Shown here piece after piece: positions 10,906 through 19,603 of a DNA stretch of 64,000 nucleotides (position 1 is the first letter of the stretch; every line of letters starts with the position of its first letter). Origin of the DNA: Eukaryota sp. TZLM1-RC. Its lineage: Eukaryota > Metamonada: BaSk clade. Location: assembly GCA_040285825.1 (NCBI GenBank), contig JAUPSS010000003.1, positions 2,976,001 to 3,040,000 on the forward strand, in the 5' to 3' direction. The notes beneath the pieces were generated by a model, which worked only from the letters and a program-made list of their open reading frames with translations, made no database searches and was not told where the DNA came from. The position numbers and the translations under genes were made by a program.

Positions 10906-11016
10906 TGTTAGATGTTGGATAACATCAAATCACGTGTGATGACGTGGCGATAGTTTAAATTTAGTATTTGTAATTTAATAAAGCTTTTCCTTTGGTCACT
11001 GCAGTGGAAACCAACA
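10906..11016 (+). repeat. 3' LTR of miniature element 1
   Basis: 111 bp, same ends as the 5' LTR. Followed directly by the AATA target duplication and the resumed RLE-A element. Confidence 0.92.
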
Positions 11017-11270
11017 AATAGAAATCATAACAAATTGTTTTGGCAAAGTAAAATGATGTTTTCTATTTTTAAGAGGATGTTGAAGATGTTTTCTGATGCT
11101 GTGCTCTCTCTTGGATCTCACCATGAGAGAGTTGCAAGAATCAGGCTATACAATTTTGAGCTTCAAATTCAACAAAAGTGAAATTTTATTACCACTGAAA
11201 AATAATGGTCCAGAAACAAACAATGAGAACTATTTTGCCGCAATTGGTGCTGCTTTATATGTATTCCGAG

Positions 11271-11906
11271 CTAATCACATGCATTACACCATTCTAATAC
11301 CACCTTTAGCACCTCTTCACCAAAATCTTTTGGACTACGCGCATCTTCTGGTACTCCAAAGCTCATAGGCCAAAGCTTTGTGTTATAGTTACTAGGATAC
11401 ATTGATTTGACAGTTATATCAGTACACCATGTATCAACCTCAGCTGCCCTGAAGGCCCCTTCTAATGCATGTTTAGCGATCTGGTAGCCTGCACAGTCTA
11501 TAACATAGTCCTGATCTTGAACTATTGATGTATTGATTATAATAATCAAAACTTTGGAATTATAAAGTTTATTTTTAGCAAAATGTACTGCATTGATGAA
11601 TGGATAGAGATGAGACTCAAAATACTGATCAAGCTTGGACTTTGATAGTTCAAAAATAGACTCATAGTTGCAATGACCAGTAGCGACAACAATAACGTGC
11701 GAATGGTCCTGAGAGAACTCATCAAGTATTGGGTCGTTCCAGAAGTCATCGGTTGATGGAAGACCAACGATTGTTCTAGAAAAAGGAACAGAAGATGGAA
11801 GTGAAGACTGAGAACGGACAGATCCAAAGACAGAAAACGAATGAGATAAAGCATCACATACAACAAAACCGAGACCTCCACTAGCTCCAAGTACTAAGCA
11901 AGACAT
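11271..11906 (-). CDS. Short-chain dehydrogenase/reductase
   Basis: 211 aa from the ATG at 11906; longer upstream reading uses no good start. The N-terminus is a classical Rossmann nucleotide-binding motif, MSCLVLGASGGLG. Tyr141 and Lys145 form the Y-x3-K catalytic pair (GYQIAKHALEG), with Ser127 upstream in IIIINTSIVQ. This is the usual order of the SDR active site. Length is slightly short for the classical family (about 250), with a brief C-terminus lacking an obvious substrate loop. SDRs reduce or oxidise carbonyl/alcohol groups with NAD(P)(H); the substrate cannot be told from sequence. No signal peptide or membrane segment, so probably cytosolic. The gene sits between a retroelement cluster and a non-coding stretch. 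No internal intron is needed. Confidence 0.8.
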   Translation of the reverse strand: MSCLVLGASGGLGFVVCDALSHSFSVFGSVRSQSSLPSSVPFSRTIVGLPSTDDFWNDPILDEFSQDHSHVIVVATGHCNYESIFELSKSKLDQYFESHLYPFINAVHFAKNKLYNSKVLIIIINTSIVQDQDYVIDCAGYQIAKHALEGAFRAAEVDTWCTDITVKSMYPSNYNTKLWPMSFGVPEDARSPKDFGEEVLKVVLEWCNACD

Positions 11907-12475
11907 TGTATTAAAAAATATAATATTCAAGTCAGTGTGTTGACCCAATGATTTGGGAAAAGTAATGTTACATTCAGTGATCGGACACAACCATGTTTTT
12001 CTTGGTGGTCAATTTCATTTCATTATTCCTTTCTCCTTTCTATTCTCCAAATACCATGGCCTGGTAGCAAACATTTCTGTATTTGAATACATTTCCCCTG
12101 ATAATGCTTATGATGAAGTGGAATATTCGAGAGGACGCCTACATGCCATATGTGACTTTTATTCATATGGATGAATGCTGAAATAGTGAAAATGATGGAA
12201 GAGATGGAGGAAATTGCAGAGGCAGTCAACGAGCAGGACCAAGTAGAAGATTATTCAGTGGATGAAGAAGTCATACCGATCCTTGTTATTTCAGAAATCT
12301 TTATGTTTCGGAGGACATTGAGGAGGAATGACATGATTTCAAATGCGTTTTTCTTTCGATAATCGAGTTATGTGTTTAGTATTAGTTTGTAAAAATCAAC
12401 ATGTTTTATTCATAATGATTTGACAATAACAGCATTTTATAGGCTAAAAAATACACCACCATGTGGTCCAATTTT
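11907..12475. other. No confident gene
   Basis: A plus-strand acidic frame at 12171-12362 (EEMEEIAEAVNEQDQVEDYS) and a preceding frame to 12174 may be remnants of one protein, but no family is recognised. Confidence 0.35.
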
Positions 12476-12528
12476 ACCACCATGTGGACCACGCGGTGGC
12501 ACATGGTGGTTGGTGCGACCGCGTGGTC
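12476..12528. repeat. GC-rich interleaved inverted repeats (A-B-A'-B')
   Basis: Four perfect 11-mers: A ACCACCATGTG (12476-12486), B GACCACGCGGT (12487-12497), A' CACATGGTGGT (12500-12510), B' ACCGCGTGGTC (12518-12528). A pairs with A' and B with B' in an interleaved order, the topology of an H-type pseudoknot if transcribed. A further copy of A followed by GTCC lies just upstream near 12456-12470. The block is flanked by AATTTT and AAAATT. It is strikingly GC-rich for this region. Confidence 0.7.
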
Positions 12529-12777
12529 AAAATTCCGAACACTGGTTAGATTTGTATACTCATGGTTTATCAAACAAGTCATGAAATTTCATAAGAATTG
12601 GTCTTAATTGGTTAGATTGAGACATATTGTGACGGATCAGGTTGTGCATCTGTCTCAATGTGATTTAGAAATGTAGTGCTGGAACAATCACATCTTAAAA
12701 CTTAACCAAAAATCTTAACTAATGTTTTTACCTATTCAAACCCCATCAATTGAATGACCGGAGGATTTGCTCGTTCA

Positions 12778-14284
12778 CTTGTATAGCAACTCGCTTGTTA
12801 TAAAACCCGTAATTCTATTCAAAATGGAGTTAATATAACGAGAACGAGTTTTCAATAACGAAAAAATGATATTGTTCTTCCAAATCAAAAAATGGAAGGT
12901 ACGACCACTTTCTTTGAGAAGTTTTCCTAAATCATCTATAAAATTGAGACCTTCAGTTCCAATGGTAGCAGAAACTGAAATAGCAATCGGGACAAATTTG
13001 ATGTTTCTGTCTCCTGTACCATTGAGATGTCGTAGAAAGGCTTCGTATTTTGATTTCTTACAAAGCTCTGCAACTTTGAGTTAATGTTGAATGTCAGAAT
13101 TGGAATTTTTTTCCACGGAGATACGGTAATACAATCAATAATTAGTTCAGTTCGAACATATCATGCACATTGAATGTCATCTCGTTTTTGGCTCAAACTG
13201 AAATTTATTTCATCAAAAAGAGGTTCTAAATGAACTGGCTGATGAGCACATTTTAACAGATCACAAATTTAATCACGAACTGCGTTGTGGATAATTGATC
13301 ATTTTGGAGTAAATTTACAGCAGTAAATAATGCGATCAAAAGAACCGTAAGCACCACATTTACAGCTCATATTTGATAACTATTGAAAAGAAGATAGATT
13401 AAGTCTAGTTCGCATGACTGTCAAAAATTGATGAGCTGAAATCAGCAGTCCAAAAAGGCGAGGAACCTGTGTTATCCAACAGGAAGAACTATTTCGAAAA
13501 AATTCACATTGCACAAAGAAGACAAAAATAATTTCAAAAAAAATCAACGGAGTTGCTAGTCATGTTAATTTGGTTGTTCAGTGATTCTGCTTTTAAATAA
13601 TTAATAATGTTTTTCTGTAGTTTGGGAACAGTTCTTAAAAAGTCTGGTAAATCTTTACTTTTAATTGAGGTAAGGTCAACTTATGCAGAAAATAATGATT
13701 TCCAGATGTCATTAAAACTATTGTATAGGAAGGTACGTAAAAAATTTATTGCACCTGAAGAAGAGTTATACACTCAATTAATTTATTGATGTGGAAACCT
13801 CAAAGCAAGTTTATACAGAAAATTCATGATTCCACCTAATAACGTAACATTTGATAAAGTGAATGAATGTGTTAGGCGAATACCACTATGCTTGTGCGAT
13901 CTAAAAGCAAGAAGCGGAATATTATTGATGTTAAGTACTGAACCCAAAAAAGTGAGTTCTTTCAGTCAAATACTGTTTGACAAAATGAGTGGTCAAATTC
14001 GGAGAAATGGAACGAATTAAGTGGTTACTTTTTGAACCAAAACATAACTGATAAACCTGAAATTTGACATGTTTCTTCAAAGGCAAATTTTGAATTTGTT
14101 CGAGTTCAGAAAAAGCTGTTTCAACTTTTTGTTTCAGTGACTGAGCAATACGTTCATCATAACCTATCAATGTTCCCAATGATTCAAAACAATCATCATA
14201 ATTTATAAATGACAATTCGATTCCTTCAAAAGAGATAAAGTTATTATTATGTGATTTATAAAATTGAGACAAATTTCCGATCAC
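12778..14284 (-). pseudogene. RLE-C retrotransposon copy, decayed
   Basis: Read on the minus strand: an RT thumb-like region at 14284-13931 (ELEQIQNLPLKKHVKFQVYQLCFGSKSNHLIRSI in pieces), then heavily frame-broken sequence, then the C-terminal region near 13080-12866, and an end matching RYINSILN...TGF near 12780-12830. It aligns over its length with the plus-strand copy at 25618-27033. Its 3' flank (12690-12778) matches 29161-29250, which proves that a later element was inserted in the other copy. Confidence 0.75.
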
Positions 14285-14342
14285 TGTTTCTCACAATTGA
14301 TCAGAAAAATTTCACATCTCCTGAATTAACAAATGTACAAAA

Positions 14343-15100
14343 TTGTACACAATCTGGTGGTTAATGAGATTATATTTGAATATCCCCAGTAATCAATTGT
14401 TATCAAAAGAAAAATGTATTTGTTCGAATTCAGCTCAACTCACTTTGCGCCATGCTCTGAATTGCTCTAAATTGATAACTTATCGTTCTTCATTACATGA
14501 TGCTGTTAGAGACACTGTTTTTAATATGGCACAAACTGCAAGAATAGCGTGTATCAAAGAGCCTCTGCTGAAGGAAACACTTTTTCTGAATAATTTTGGT
14601 TCTGATGATAGAGGTGATGTATACTGTGATTGGATTGATAATTCTGAAGCTATTGTTGACTTTGTCTCATGTAATGTTGCAAATGATACTTTGGTTCACA
14701 GAAGTAAACTTAATCCTGTGGCTGCTCTGGATTTTAAAGCAAAAGAGAAACATAGAAAATATGATAAAGATATTGAAGAGGCTAATGCCGATAGAAATAC
14801 AGAGCTGGTTTTTATTGCTTTCCCATTTTCGATAAATACAAGATTATCAGATGAAGCAGAAACTTTTTTGAATGACTTCCAAAAAATGGTGCAAGAAAAA
14901 ACAATGAAAAGATTTGATATTTTTTATGGCGTTCACGGATTCAATTTGCCATTATTAATAGATTACCTCGGATTTTCAATCGAATAAGAGAAGCTTTAGC
15001 TAGACAGCAAGCAGATCAAGATTTTGTGGAGGGAATTTTGGTTCAATGATAGTCGTCCCATTAGTTATGAGTTAATTTAATTAAGTGTGCAAATTCAACA
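14343..15100 (+). pseudogene. RLE-B retrotransposon 3' end (endonuclease region)
   Basis: A long frame from 14343 to 14987 holds the zinc knuckle remnant (CICSNSAQLTLRHALNCSK), the arginine-led endonuclease signature DDRGDVYCDWID...AIVDFVSCN, and KAKEKHRKYDKDIEE. This R-G-D...D...VDF pattern is the family form of the PD-(D/E)XK restriction-like endonuclease. Near 14920 the frame shifts and the usual C-terminus (RKALARQQADQDFVEE) falls in another frame. The RT is absent (5' truncation). It ends shortly before tRNA-Asp. Confidence 0.75.
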
Positions 15101-15157
15101 AATAATTTTATCTGGTGGTATAATTGGTGATATAATATAAAAAAGTGTAAAAATTTA

Positions 15158-15229
15158 CTCGGTCACGGGGAATCGAACCCCGGCCTCCCGCGTGACAGGC
15201 GGGGATACTCACCACTATACTATGACCGA
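15158..15229 (-). tRNA. tRNA-Asp (GTC)
   Basis: The minus strand starts TCGGTCATAGTATAGTGGTG with acceptor TCGGTCA/TGACCGA. Anticodon stem CCGCC...GGCGGG-type context with loop CTGTCAC, anticodon GTC at 15194-15196. T-arm CGGGG-TTCGATT-CCCCG. Discriminator G. Fully canonical. It is squeezed between two RLE-B fragments, 57 bp from the plus copy and 8 bp from the minus copy. Confidence 0.95.
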
Positions 15230-15237
15230 TTTATTAA

Positions 15238-15649
15238 AACAAATTCATTGTTTCTTCTTGAATTATTTTTTTGGAAATCATTCAAAATAGTTCCTGCTTC
15301 TATTAATAGTCTGCCGTTTATCGAAAATGGGAAAGCAATAAAAAAGTGGTCTATTTCTATTAGCATTAGTTTCTTTGATAACTTTGTCATTTTTTCTGGG
15401 TTTTTCTTTGGCCTTAAATTCAAGAGCACTAACATGATTAATTTTTCTTATTTGCACCAAAGTGTCATTTGCAGCATAACAGGAGACAAAGTCAACAATA
15501 GCTTCAGAGTTATCAATCCAATCACAGTATACATCACCTCTATCATCAGAACCAAAATTATTCAGAGAAAGTGGTTCTTTCAGCAGAGGCTCTTTCATAC
15601 ACGACATTCTTGCAATTTGTGCCATATTGAAACCAGTGTCTCTTAACAA
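15238..15649 (-). pseudogene. RLE-B fragment, opposite orientation
   Basis: The minus strand reads RDTGFNMAQIARMSCMKEPLL, then DDRGDVYCDWIDNSEAIVDF, then KFKAKEKPRKNDK-like sequence and AFPFSINGRL, with a frameshift near 15280-15430. It is cut off at the 5' flank of tRNA-Asp, before the C-terminal Arg/Gln-rich tail. High similarity to the copy at 14343-15100 makes an inverted pair around the tRNA. Confidence 0.75.
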
Positions 15650-16250
15650 TGTCCATTAATGGTATTCAGAAAAAATTCTATGAATCAGAATAGGATCTTT
15701 TGTGTTTAATCATTACCAAGCAATAATTTCCATTCTCTGAATATTACTCCTTAATCTATAATTATACAGACTATTCTGATAATCATTTGCATAACATTGA
15801 ATAGAACTATTGACAGCAAGCTTGCTCAACTCAATAAAAAGTAACTCTGGCCAATTGGATAAGATCATATCCCATGAAATTGATTATGAAAATAGTAATA
15901 ATAACTCTCTGTAAACACAGTCAAAATTGTTCAAAATGTTTGTACAAACACATCATAACAACTTGGTTACTTCAAAAGTCTTTGGACGTTTGCTTTAGAG
16001 TTTATCCCTCGTGCCTGGTTACAAGATGAACGGTAGTGTAGTGGTTATTGATGACTGCTTTTGACAGACTAGATGGTGGAATATTGATTTATATAAACTA
16101 TTATAGAATTAAACTCTATTATGAATGTCAAATTAGACAATATGTATCAAAACATTCTACAACACACCAAGAAAAAGATATCTTCAAAAGATATCTGCGA
16201 ATGACCCTTATTAAAACAAATCCACTAGCTGTAGTGTTCAATCTACAGCA
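15650..16250. other. Non-coding, upstream of a small host gene
   Basis: No supported gene. Short frames here have no family signature. Confidence 0.4.
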
Positions 16251-16607
16251 ATGTCATCAAAGAAGCAACAATCTCAAAACCTCCAATTCTACGAAGGTGG
16301 AACTATTCTTCCATTTAACCTGGGCAAATGTCCAAAGGGAGGATGTTTGATTGATATGAACAACCAGTCGATAGCCAAGCATGATTTAAGCCCTGAAGAA
16401 AGAGAACGATACAGAGAAGTCAAGTTTGTTGGCAAAGAAGAAGGTCCTGGTCACCACGTCTATCCAGGAGGAAGGATCTTGCCCCAGAAATATGGTGGTG
16501 GAAAAGCACCCCCTGGTGGAGTTGACGTAGATGAAGAAGGCAACATCACTATTCTAGATGCTGAGAAGGCTCGACAGGCCGGCTATGAATTTGAAGAAGC
16601 TGAATAG
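16251..16607 (+). CDS. Small Gly/Pro-rich protein of unknown function
   Basis: 118 aa from ATG at 16251 to TAG at 16605-16607, followed by TAAATAAATC. Codon choice is less AT-biased than the surrounding retroelement debris, and composition is even, so it looks like a real host gene. Visible features: an N-terminal FYEGGTILPFNLGKCPKGGC stretch, a central charged region LSPEERERYREV, then glycine-rich YPGGRILPQKYGGGKAPPGG, and an acidic C-terminus DEEGNITILDAEKARQAGYE. The two related strings GGTILPFNLG and GGRILPQKYGGG suggest an internal repeat of a G-G-x-I-L-P motif. No signal peptide or membrane span. I do not recognise the family. Confidence 0.65.
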   Translation: MSSKKQQSQNLQFYEGGTILPFNLGKCPKGGCLIDMNNQSIAKHDLSPEERERYREVKFVGKEEGPGHHVYPGGRILPQKYGGGKAPPGGVDVDEEGNITILDAEKARQAGYEFEEAE

Positions 16608-16640
16608 ATGTAAATAAATCAATATCAACAGAGCTTAGTA

Positions 16641-17463
16641 TATTGACTTAGTGTGACTAAGATTAATAATCCCGTCTTTGCTGCCTTTTTATCAGACATT
16701 CAGAACTGTACTAGTTTAATATCTCAGCAACCAAGGCCATTTGGTCTTCACTTAACAAATGAAGCTTGGAAACAAAACATGCGGTTGAGATTAGGGATGT
16801 ATCCAAGTAGTCGGTTGGACAATTCTTATTGTATTTGTAACAAAAAAACCTACTGCCAATTTCCGTCATATTGTGAACTGTAAGAAATTTCTCCAATATA
16901 GGCCAGTTCTTCATAATGCCGTTCGTGATGTGACATATGAGATGTTCAAGTGTTACAATTTTACTTGCAAAGTAGAACCTTTGTTGAAGCATTATAGTGA
17001 TGATAATCTGTTTAATTCACGTCGAAGTGATTTAATTGCTCCTTTTGTGGATTCCTCTCAAGTTGTTGTTGATTTCACTACAGTTGATCCCTTTGCTTTT
17101 GTTTATCGCGATGATGTTTTACTTAGTAATTATGGTCATTTAAACAAGGCTGAAGATCGTAAGAGAGATAAATATACTGAGATATTAAATGATTTAAATA
17201 AGAAGCTTTATTCGAAGTTTTCGTTTGTTTCTTTTGCCTTTTCGATTTTTGGCAACATTGGACAATCCGCCTTGAATTTCATCAATGATTTTGGTAATTT
17301 ATGTCGTTCAAGTGGTAAGAATTTTGCAGAGAATTTATGGAAAAATCGTATCATTTTCGCTTTGTACAGAAGTGTTCCCAAAAACTTGAGTTTAATGATG
17401 TGCAAACTTTATAAGGATTCATCAAGAGTTGGCGTGGAGAATTTAGTTTCTTATGTGTTTTAG
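16641..17463 (+). pseudogene. RLE-D retrotransposon 3' end
   Basis: Starts NNPVFAAFLSDIQNC, passes a degraded zinc knuckle (YCICNKK...), then in a second frame from 16873 reads FLQYRPVLHNAVRDVTYEMFKC, RRSDLIAPFVDSSQVVVDFTTVDP (endonuclease R-x-D...D...VDF) and the shared C-terminus (SFAFSIFGNIGQSALNF, LWKNRIIFALYRSV). One frameshift near 16870. The RT is missing. Distinct in sequence from families A, B, C and E. Confidence 0.75.
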
Positions 17464-17559
17464 TTTGTTTTGTTTTTATTTGATTCTTCGTAGAAAAAAA
17501 ATACAGATATCGACAGAATGAAAAATTAAAATAGAGGGATTCATACAAAGACTTTTTTT

Positions 17560-17757
17560 AAACTTACACACTCGACAAAATAAACTCATAACTAATGGGA
17601 CGAAATTCATTGAACCAAGACTTCCTCTACAAAATCTTGATCCGTTTGTTGTCTCGTTAAGGCTCTCTAATTCGATTGAAATATGGAGGCAATCTATTAA
17701 TAATGCAAATTGAATTCGAGAGCGTTATAAAAAGATATCAAATCTTTTTTTCATTGT
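17560..17757 (-). pseudogene. RLE-B C-terminal fragment, inverted
   Basis: The reverse strand resembles the last part of RLE-B (TMKRFDIF..., then Gln-rich tail and the 3' UTR string CCCATTAGTTATGAG). It abuts the plus-strand fragment that starts at 17758, so the two form a head-to-head rearranged pair. Confidence 0.6.
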
Positions 17758-18397
17758 TTAAATTGATAACTTTTCGTTCTTCATTACATGATGTTGTTAG
17801 AGACACTCTTTTTATATGGCACGAAATGCAAGAATCTCCTGTATCACAGAGCCTCTGCTGAAAGAAACACTGTCATTGAATAATTTGGGTTCTGATGACA
17901 GAGGTGTTATATACTGTGATTGGATTGAAAACTCTGAAGCTGTTGTTGACCTTGTCTCCTGTAATGCTGCAAAAGACACTTTGGTGCAAATAAGAAAAAT
18001 TAATCCTGTTAGTGCTCTTGAATTTAAGGCCAAAGTAAAACATTGAAAATATGACAAGGATATCGAAGAAACTAATGCTGATAGAAATAGACCACTTTTT
18101 TATTACTTTCCCATTTTCGATAAACGGCAGACTATCAATAGAAACAGGAACTTTTTTGAATGACTTCCAAAAAATGGTTCAAGCAAAAACAATGAAAAGA
18201 TTTGATAATTTTTTATGGCGTTCATGGATTCAATTTGCCATTATTTATAGATTACCTCGGTTTTTCACTCGAATTAGAAAAGCTTTAGCTAGACAGCAAG
18301 CAGATCAAGATTTTGTAGAGGAAATCTTGGTTCATCGATAGTCGTCCCATTAGTTATGAGTTAATTTAATTAAGTGTGCAAATTCAATAAATAAAAT
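17758..18397 (+). pseudogene. RLE-B retrotransposon 3' end
   Basis: From KLITFRSSLHDVVRDTLF through ARNARISCITEPLLKETL, the endonuclease signature SDDRGVIYCDWIENSEAVVDL and KAKVKH, then a stop and frame shift, ending with RIRKALARQQADQDFVEEIL at TAG 18339-18341 and the family 3' UTR. Gly-Val replaces Gly-Asp in the endonuclease signature. 5'-truncated and dead. Confidence 0.75.
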
Positions 18398-18673
18398 AGT
18401 TTTTTAATAATAAAAGAAGTAAATGTGTTCTATACCTACCCCATATTCCAAAGCTTCAATTTCGTGTACTTCAAACCTTCTTTCAGCAACCACGATACAC
18501 AACAGCTCCCAAATTCAGGGCGAGAATGTATACTGAGGAAGATTACAACCGGAACCAAATGATAGAGTCTAACAAACTAACAATTGAAAATGCAAACACC
18601 GAATTATCCGTGTTTGCTGCCAATTGAGCATCTTTTATAGATTTTTGCAACTTTGTGGTTGTCAAACTTCGGC
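18398..18673 (+). pseudogene. Fanzor fragment (copy 2), repeat of 62141-62415
   Basis: 276 bp nearly identical to 62141-62415. The frame reads EEDYNRNQMIESNKLTIENA and TELSVFAAN, which in the longer copy is directly followed by recognisable Fanzor sequence. Here similarity stops at 18673, so only the segment between RuvC-I and the GDW block survives. It starts immediately after the RLE-B 3' UTR. Confidence 0.6.
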
Positions 18674-19603
18674 CATTTCAAAATTCATCCATTTTATCAA
18701 ATGCTGCATTGATAATTTTTTGCACTTGGATAATTATCATCAATAAAACTAATCAGTCACAAATTGTTTAAAACATACCGATAAGGACCATATTTTATGA
18801 GGTTTCATGAGTTGTTTGATAAACCATGACATTCCAAAAAAAGTATAGACCATTCAAACTGATTGATAATCTTATTTAGATAGGAATGAGTTTGTCAACT
18901 CAAGGGTAAAAATACTATTCATACAGATGGTAACATAAAACAAACAGAGATCAACACTTATTTCTCATATTCATCACTTCTACAAACACTTCTTCATATA
19001 TTCTCGTTTTTTTTTATAAAAAACCAACACTTAGTCAGATCTAATCAGAACTAATTAGACAAAATTCATTAATCCAAGATTTCCTGTACATAAATCAGAG
19101 CTGATTGTGTCTCGCCGTTGATACTCCAATTCGATAATAAACTTATCACATTCCAAAAAATTTTGAAATTATGTGATACAACTGCTTCCGATAATGTCGG
19201 TTTCAAAATGATTATGAGCGTTGGTGACGATTAAAAAGAGTTCGATGAACTTTACTCATGCCAAAGTGAACTCCTGTGATTTTAAGGTTATTGTGTTAAG
19301 TGTTGTAGTTGAACAAAAATCTTAATAGTTAAATTGAAGAATTGTCGCACAATTGAATCAAAAATACTAGAGCGTTTTTTCCATTTGAGATACAGGGATG
19401 TTTGATTCAGGAATATTACTTTATGTGATTTCTTCATTTATCTTCTGATCAAATTTATGAGGATTGTTTAAAAATTGTCATTTATTCGTAATCACAGCAC
19501 AAAATTCTCTTCTGTATTGAAGGAAAATAAATAAAAGAAAGAAAAGTATCAACATTTAATAATTGAAAAAAGCTAAAATGTTTACAAAAACAAGACTAAA
19601 ACA
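18674..19603. other. Mostly non-coding; RLE-B remnant at about 19030-19150
   Basis: The minus strand at about 19030-19150 resembles the RLE-B C-terminal coding end (same string order as 17560-17700). The remainder, up to the transporter stop codon at 19604, has no recognised feature. Confidence 0.45.

Larger units (their letters stand above)
9821..11016 (+). mobile_element. Miniature LTR retrotransposon 1 (Gag-only, nested)
   Basis: Two 111-bp direct repeats at 9821-9931 and 10906-11016 begin TGTTAGATGTT and end ACCAACA (TG...CA) and differ at only a few positions. The target duplication AATA is at 9817-9820 and 11017-11020. The internal region is 974 bp and holds a decayed gag with a CCHC knuckle, but no protease, reverse transcriptase or integrase. 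A purine-rich tract (GAAGAAGAAGAGTGAAGAAG) precedes the 3' LTR, which sets the plus orientation. A 16-nt perfect palindrome sits at the 5' LTR/internal junction. It must be mobilised in trans by an autonomous LTR element not seen here. Confidence 0.9.
9295..11160 (+). pseudogene. RLE-A retrotransposon 3' part, split by an LTR element
   Basis: From about 9295 the sequence follows the RLE-A copy at 28430 onward: WSDNLPHNLICKCSR, the zinc-knuckle His/Cys region, then LVDVMSVDPCNVSNERFVNS. Several frameshifts are present. The element is cut at 9820 by a miniature LTR retrotransposon and resumes at 11021 (KLFWQSK, then FSIFKRMLKMFSDAVLSLGS), exactly continuous with the sequence before the break apart from a duplicated AATA. 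The host element must therefore be older than the LTR insertion. Confidence 0.8.

Noticed and set aside
12171-12362. Small acidic host protein
   Set aside because: No family, no supporting upstream exon, and the preceding frame ends in the same place. Too weak to call.
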